NCBI GenBank assembly: GCA_903879715.1
Contig: CAIRMR010000007.1
Location: 1-64,000, forward strand
DNA length: 64,000 bases
Origin: an uncultured Bacteroidales bacterium
GTDB lineage: Bacteria; Bacteroidota; Bacteroidia; Bacteroidales; UBA4417
Direction: 5' to 3'
Shown: one piece after another, positions 60,516 through 64,000 of the stretch
How positions within the stretch are numbered: the first letter of the stretch is position 1
How the letters are laid out: every line of letters starts with the position of its first letter
Notes under the pieces: model-generated
Seen by the model: the letters and a program-made list of their open reading frames with translations, nothing else
Databases searched by the model: none
What the model was told of the DNA's origin: nothing
Made by a program: the position numbers and the translations under genes

Positions 60516-61358
60516 ATGAAAACAAAAATTACTTTAAGAAAAAGAAGAACCTTAATATCCTTGCTGGCCACAGTTGGTTTATTGGTTACATTAATTTTCA
60601 TTGCCGGCTGTTATGAGTTTACTACAGTGGGTCAGCCTGTTGCCGGATACACCAACAGTTCATTTCAGGTACCTATTGTTCTAAAACCAAATGATCCGAA
60701 TTTTAACAATGAACTTCATGACTATGGTCTTTTTGGTGTTTTACTGCCTATAGGCTGGACAATAGACGATAACATAGCTTTTAATGTTAAAGGAACATAT
60801 GTGACATTTGATCCGCTAAAACCATTTAGTACGGATGGAATATTAATACATAGTGATGTTTACTCCAAAATGTATGAAGATTCGGTTGGGTCGCCGGCAG
60901 GATATTATTGGTGGGGAGGAAAATCCAATGCTAAATATTATGTAGATAATCTTGATTCTATTAGTCTTACTGTAACAATACATACGGATAATCAGGTTGG
61001 CAACTTCGAACTACAGTATGCAATAGGCACTCTCGATTATTGGGAACGTTATCCAGTAGCAGATATTAGCAATAAAATCCCAATTTCTATTTCTTTAGGA
61101 ACAGGCATTTCTGCCTATTTAGAAAAACAAATTTCAGTTAACCTCAATTCTTCATCCAAAATACTTACTGTTGATATGGGTGACGTCAAGAATGCAAATA
61201 TTCAGATATTTGATTTGACAGGAAGACTTACAAAAGAAACAAAGTCCGCATCCGGAGTTAAAACGCTTAATCTGAATGATCTTCGACCAGGTTCCTATAT
61301 TATAAGTGTAAAAACCAGCAATGGAAAAGTCACAAAGAAAATAGTACTAGAAAGGTAA
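60516..61358 (+). CDS. Lipoprotein with T9SS-type sorting domain
   Basis: 280 residues. The signal peptide ends in a lipobox (FIAGCYEF), while the C-terminus is a type A T9SS domain: NANIQIFDLTGRLTKETKSA then LNLNDLRPGSYIISVKTSNG and KVTKKIVLER. Both signals on one protein are unusual. The middle (~45-200) resembles a small carbohydrate-associated beta-sandwich (YYWWGGKSNAKYYVDNLDSI); no family recognised. Last gene of the polysaccharide locus; followed by a strong terminator. Confidence 0.8.
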   Translation: MKTKITLRKRRTLISLLATVGLLVTLIFIAGCYEFTTVGQPVAGYTNSSFQVPIVLKPNDPNFNNELHDYGLFGVLLPIGWTIDDNIAFNVKGTYVTFDPLKPFSTDGILIHSDVYSKMYEDSVGSPAGYYWWGGKSNAKYYVDNLDSISLTVTIHTDNQVGNFELQYAIGTLDYWERYPVADISNKIPISISLGTGISAYLEKQISVNLNSSSKILTVDMGDVKNANIQIFDLTGRLTKETKSASGVKTLNLNDLRPGSYIISVKTSNGKVTKKIVLER

Positions 61359-61472
61359 ATTTTTCACTCATTCCGGATTAAGATACTTCTGTCAAACCTT
61401 ATTCCGAATAAAAATGAAATTTGCCTGACATTTAAAAACTGAAGGCAGGTATTAGGTTGATTGAGTTGATAG

Positions 61473-61502
61473 CTTCTCCGCAATTGCGGAGAAGTTTTTT
61501 TT
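61473..61502 (+). terminator. Intrinsic terminator of the polysaccharide locus
   Basis: A perfect 22-bp palindrome CTTCTCCGCAA/TTGCGGAGAAG followed by eight Ts, ~115 bp after the last locus gene. Confidence 0.85.
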
Positions 61503-61521
61503 ATCTCTTTTCCCTTCCCAC

Positions 61522-62742
61522 GCAGGCTGTGCCGGATGGCTACATGCGCTTTTTCCTGTCATGGTATTTGCAGAAAAAAGCAAATACACCGAGGCACGCC
61601 AGAAAAAAAGCGCACTCCACCACCGGAAGCTTGCATTTACATAATGTGCTCTTATGGTCTTGGTAGAAAGCCCATAAGCACACTATGCAAAGCAGCCACA
61701 GCCTGCTTACCTTCCCACTCAGCCCACTTCCTGCGTTGCTGCAAGCTATTGTCCTCAGTCTCCTTGTTCCTTCCTCCTTGTTTCGTCACCTTTCAGGCTG
61801 GCAGGTTCGGTCACTCGTTCCTCGTTCCCACGCACTAAAGCAAAGCCTCCTAAAGTCGGCTTAGCTTATAAGAAGTGCTTCACCAGCCAGACTTCAAGGA
61901 TGCCTTCACTGCGTCGTCATCCACCGTCGCCTTCGTCCAATCACTTTCGCAACCACACAAGCAGCACACTTGTATGGCAGCCAGCATTATTGCCCTCACA
62001 CCTTTTTTCGGCTCGCCGGACGCTTGCTCTCACACATTCCTTGTTACAGCGACCGGCAAGCACGAAAATCTCACACAACATAATGCAGTCCACCATCCAA
62101 GTAAGCTGCTAAGACCTGCCCACTTACAGCATTACAAGAATACAAGCCGTTTTACAAGAAGATGCCAGTCAGTTCTACAAGTGACGAGCCATGTATCCAG
62201 GTATTTTGAGTTATAAGCGGTATTTCGTATGCGCTATCGCCCTCCGGTTGATCGTTACAGCGCATAGCCACGGCGTACGGTAAAGATCAGTTGTGCCATT
62301 TATCCGGTTTTATCTTTATTATCCCTTGCCTGCTGCCCAAGCAGTATTTATTCACCGGCAATTCATTGCTTATTTTTTAAAGGTATTGCCGTCTCATTTA
62401 TACTGCCCCACGCTGCCCATAACCTACACGCCTTTATCTTCGTTTCGCAAACCTGATCCCCAAAGATATTGTTGAGCCTGCATATTCATTGCCTTCGTCA
62501 AAGCTTTTTTAGATTAGTGGCTAAAGAGGATGATTTTTTTAGGAAAAGAAAAAGGGAAAAGAAAAAAAAGAAACAAATATAAAGTAGCATTTCAGCAAAT
62601 TCAAGTACAGCCTTGCAGCATCATGCTTTCTTATTTGTAGCATAATATCGCGCTGCAAAGTCTGCCCTTAGGGTGCATTCATTATTTTATGCATGACACG
62701 CTTTGAGTTTCATAGCGTGTTTTTTTATGCAATAAAATAATG
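61522..62742. ncRNA. Candidate large structured non-coding RNA region
   Basis: About 1.4 kb (61503-62885) with no convincing gene; plus-strand open frames here are short, pyrimidine-rich and lack start signals. It contains nested stems: 61522-61634 (GCAGGCT/AGCTTGC, CCGG-TGG/CCA-CCGG, GCGCTTTTT/AAAAAGCGC, TATTTGC/GCAAATA); a ~17-bp hairpin 61640-61687; TATGCGCT/AGCGCATA at 62228-62266; and a long hairpin at 62680-62742. Mismatches in several stems become G-U pairs on the minus strand and one does so on the plus strand, so sense strand is undecided. Confidence 0.4.
62696..62727 (+). terminator. Terminator-like hairpin within a longer nested hairpin
   Basis: ACACGC/GCGTGT followed by seven Ts, itself nested in CATTATTTTAT-GCAT/ATGC-AATAAAATAATG (62680-62742). 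Could end a plus-strand transcript through 61.5-62.7 kb or attenuate entry into the genes from 62886. Confidence 0.6.
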
Positions 62743-62885
62743 ACCTGCATACTTGATTTTGCTTCCATGCTTCATTGCCTGATGGTTTCCTTTTTTTCTT
62801 TTTTCCCTTTTTCTATTTTTTCCTAAAAAAATTGTAGAAGGGGTGGTAAAGGAAAGATCGGAGTAACCTCCAAAAAACTTTCAAT

Positions 62886-63317
62886 ATGCAGAAAATCACC
62901 ACTTACAGCCCCGACCAGGTGCGAAGCCCTTTCGCCTTTTTTATCCTTAATAAAGGAATGAACAGCGGCAAACCCCTGGAGCGACCCTGCCCCAATTGTT
63001 TCACCTTCAATGCATCCGATCAAAGCGAAAAGGACCATTATTACTGGATCTGCTTTGGCCTCTGGCAGTCAAAAACATTTCACCCTTACCTCAACGGTTC
63101 AGTTATTCCTTTCATCCATCTTCGGGATCTGAACCAGGTTATTAACCAGGCATCCGAAAAAGCCCTGGCAACCCCCGCCAACTTTCAAAAGACGGTTGAA
63201 GCCCTCAAAATTCTGGATCAGCACGAGAAGCAGTACCACCGCAATCTCCTGTTAATCTCAGAAGCCAAAAAGGCAATCTTCGCCAATTACCGTTCAGTTC
63301 CATCCTTTTACCGTTAA
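62886..63317 (+). CDS. Small mobile-element protein of unknown function
   Basis: 143 residues, soluble. Contains a Cys pair PCPNCFTF and WICFGLWQSKTFHPYLNG, then a helical C-terminal half (LKILDQHEKQYHRNLLLISE). Resembles the small accessory proteins found in clusters on Bacteroidota conjugative elements (possibly the DUF6943 group), but I cannot confirm the family. First of three closely spaced small genes. Confidence 0.65.
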   Translation: MQKITTYSPDQVRSPFAFFILNKGMNSGKPLERPCPNCFTFNASDQSEKDHYYWICFGLWQSKTFHPYLNGSVIPFIHLRDLNQVINQASEKALATPANFQKTVEALKILDQHEKQYHRNLLLISEAKKAIFANYRSVPSFYR

Positions 63318-63337
63318 ATCCTTAAAACCTTCATATT

Positions 63338-63586
63338 ATGACACAATCCGAGATTATCAGTAGAACCTTCCGTTTCGTTTACAACATCCCTTCAAATTTT
63401 ATTGAAGAGATTTGGTCCGACAGCCCACTCCTGGCCGATCATCTGAAAGCAAAGTTTATTGGCTTTTGCAAATCCGAAGGATATGCCTCAGCAAATGCAA
63501 TCCTAAAATTCTTTGCATCCCTCGACGAATCCAACACCGAGAAATTCTGCATTTATGCTTCCACCTGGATGCAGCAGCACAATTAA
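63338..63586 (+). CDS. Small mobile-element protein of unknown function
   Basis: 82 residues, mostly helical, acidic/aromatic: TFRFVYNIPSNFIEEIWSDS, KFIGFCKSEGYASANAILKF, FCIYASTWMQQHN. No motif recognised. 20-bp spacing on both sides suggests an operon with the genes at 62886 and 63607. Confidence 0.6.
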   Translation: MTQSEIISRTFRFVYNIPSNFIEEIWSDSPLLADHLKAKFIGFCKSEGYASANAILKFFASLDESNTEKFCIYASTWMQQHN

Positions 63587-63606
63587 CCCCCTAAAATCCA
63601 AATCCT

Positions 63607-63828
63607 ATGAAAAAGTATTTTAACGATCCTCGCCCCATCACAATTCGTTACACCGGCAAATGTGCCGAATGTGGCACAACCCTCAAAAAAGGCTCAGCAG
63701 CTTATTATTGGCCTTCTGATGGCAAACTTTATTGCCTATCCTGTGGCGAATCCGAGTACCGGCAGTTCCTCTCAGCTGCCTCTGATGAAGAAGTCTACCA
63801 GGGAATCGGCAATCCTTTAGCCTGTTAA
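63607..63828 (+). CDS. Small zinc-ribbon-like protein
   Basis: 73 residues. Two CxxC knuckles (KCAECGTTLKKGS and LYCLSCGESEY) form a probable zinc ribbon around residues 18-50; the C-terminal AASDEEVYQGIGNPLAC is short. No enzymatic motif. A common kind of small protein on mobile elements. Followed by a terminator at 63851-63872. Confidence 0.65.
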   Translation: MKKYFNDPRPITIRYTGKCAECGTTLKKGSAAYYWPSDGKLYCLSCGESEYRQFLSAASDEEVYQGIGNPLAC

Positions 63829-63850
63829 TTACCTAAACACTTTCCTTTTA

Positions 63851-63872
63851 CCCGGTTTACCCGGGCTTTTTT
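63851..63872 (+). terminator. Intrinsic terminator
   Basis: CCCGG-TTTAC-CCGGG stem-loop followed by CTTTTTTG, 23 bp after the zinc-ribbon gene. Confidence 0.7.
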
Positions 63873-63875
63873 GTG

Positions 63876-63935
63876 CACTTTGCAGACTTTGCAAGATTGC
63901 AAACTTTGCAAACTTTGCAATTCCTGCAAACTTCA
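63876..63935 (+). repeat. Iteron-like TTTGCAAAC direct repeats
   Basis: At least five imperfect copies of ACTTTGCAAAC/ACTTTGCAGAC in 60 bp. Similar words occur at 35119-35154 and within the DUF3987 gene (~33700-33735). Could be protein-binding iterons of the element. Confidence 0.55.
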
Positions 63936-64000
63936 AACTATTTTAACCTCTTGTTATGCAATTCAGCGCAATACGTGCAATAAGACTTCATAACACATTG

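Larger units (their letters stand above)
29819..64000. mobile_element. Probable integrative element, left part (continues past window)
   Basis: Begins with a tyrosine integrase next to a truncated chromosomal gene, followed by an excisionase-like HTH pair and a VirE-N/DUF3987 protein. It carries a restriction/TA/Argonaute island and a polysaccharide-utilisation locus as cargo, and resumes with small element-type genes from 62886 to the right edge. No second attachment site or conjugation genes are inside the window, so the extent and whether this is one element or two side by side are inferred. Confidence 0.5.

Noticed and set aside
61457-62475. Several plus-strand open frames of 60-113 codons in the pyrimidine-rich region
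   Set aside because: Composition is unlike the genes around, no start context, frames overlap each other and fall across strong RNA-like stems. Treated as non-coding.
29819-64000. CRISPR array or diversity-generating retroelement
   Set aside because: No regularly spaced direct repeats with unique spacers and no reverse transcriptase; the S23 gene alone is not evidence of a DGR.

Overview
The window is chromosomal DNA of a Bacteroidota bacterium, probably an anaerobic or facultative member of Bacteroidales/Marinilabiliales. The reasons are the SusC/SusD pair with an ECF-sigma/FecR regulator, type IX secretion C-terminal domains, promoter boxes of the form TAnnTTTG in place of sigma70-type boxes, near absence of Shine-Dalgarno sequences, and a BT4734/DUF3987 mobile-element protein. 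No rRNA, tRNA or CRISPR array was seen.

Region 1 (about 0.26-20.9 kb, all genes on the minus strand) is a redox and beta-propeller cluster: six PQQ-type propeller proteins and one NHL-type propeller, nearly all exported or membrane anchored; a NuoE-NuoF fusion with extra ferredoxin domains; a 2Fe-2S/FAD/4Fe-4S oxidoreductase; a NosR/NapH-like membrane polyferredoxin; and a ferredoxin with a Tat-like leader. Together they look like a route taking electrons from NAD(P)H through the membrane to periplasmic proteins, but no terminal enzyme is present. The cluster is peppered with small mobile pieces: a BRO-type antirepressor, a REP-associated Y1 transposase with palindromes, an S23 four-helix gene between inverted repeats, and a hicAB toxin-antitoxin pair.

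Region 2 (about 21-29.1 kb) is ordinary chromosome: pgi, a lipoprotein-like protein, a coupled tRNA-modification pair (dihydrouridine synthase and TrhO), an outer-membrane-like protein, an endonuclease/exonuclease/phosphatase-fold lipoprotein and a lipoyl-less E2-type acyltransferase. A decayed T9SS sorting domain marks its edge.

Region 3 (29.8 kb to the right edge) looks like the left part of a large integrative element. It starts with a tyrosine integrase, two small helix-turn-helix proteins and a VirE-N/DUF3987 protein. Cargo follows: a defence island (type I restriction-modification with its own controller, a HigBA toxin-antitoxin pair, two further HExxH metallopeptidases, and a long Argonaute lacking recognisable catalytic residues), then a polysaccharide-utilisation locus (ECF sigma, SGNH esterase, two serine hydrolases, FecR, SusC, SusD, GH43, T9SS lipoprotein). 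A 1.5 kb non-coding, strongly structured stretch and small element-type genes end the window.

The most unusual signal is a family of four 91-114 bp elements (1544-1657, 16106-16203, 28186-28281, 57223-57313) in front of four unrelated genes. Each begins with ATGAAA and ends flush against the ATGAAA that starts the downstream gene. They share a conserved 3' block and can form a stem whose arms vary in a compensating way. In hicAB the element separates hicB from what looks like its native AGGAGG ribosome-binding site, as if a small mobile or regulatory element had inserted exactly at a start codon.
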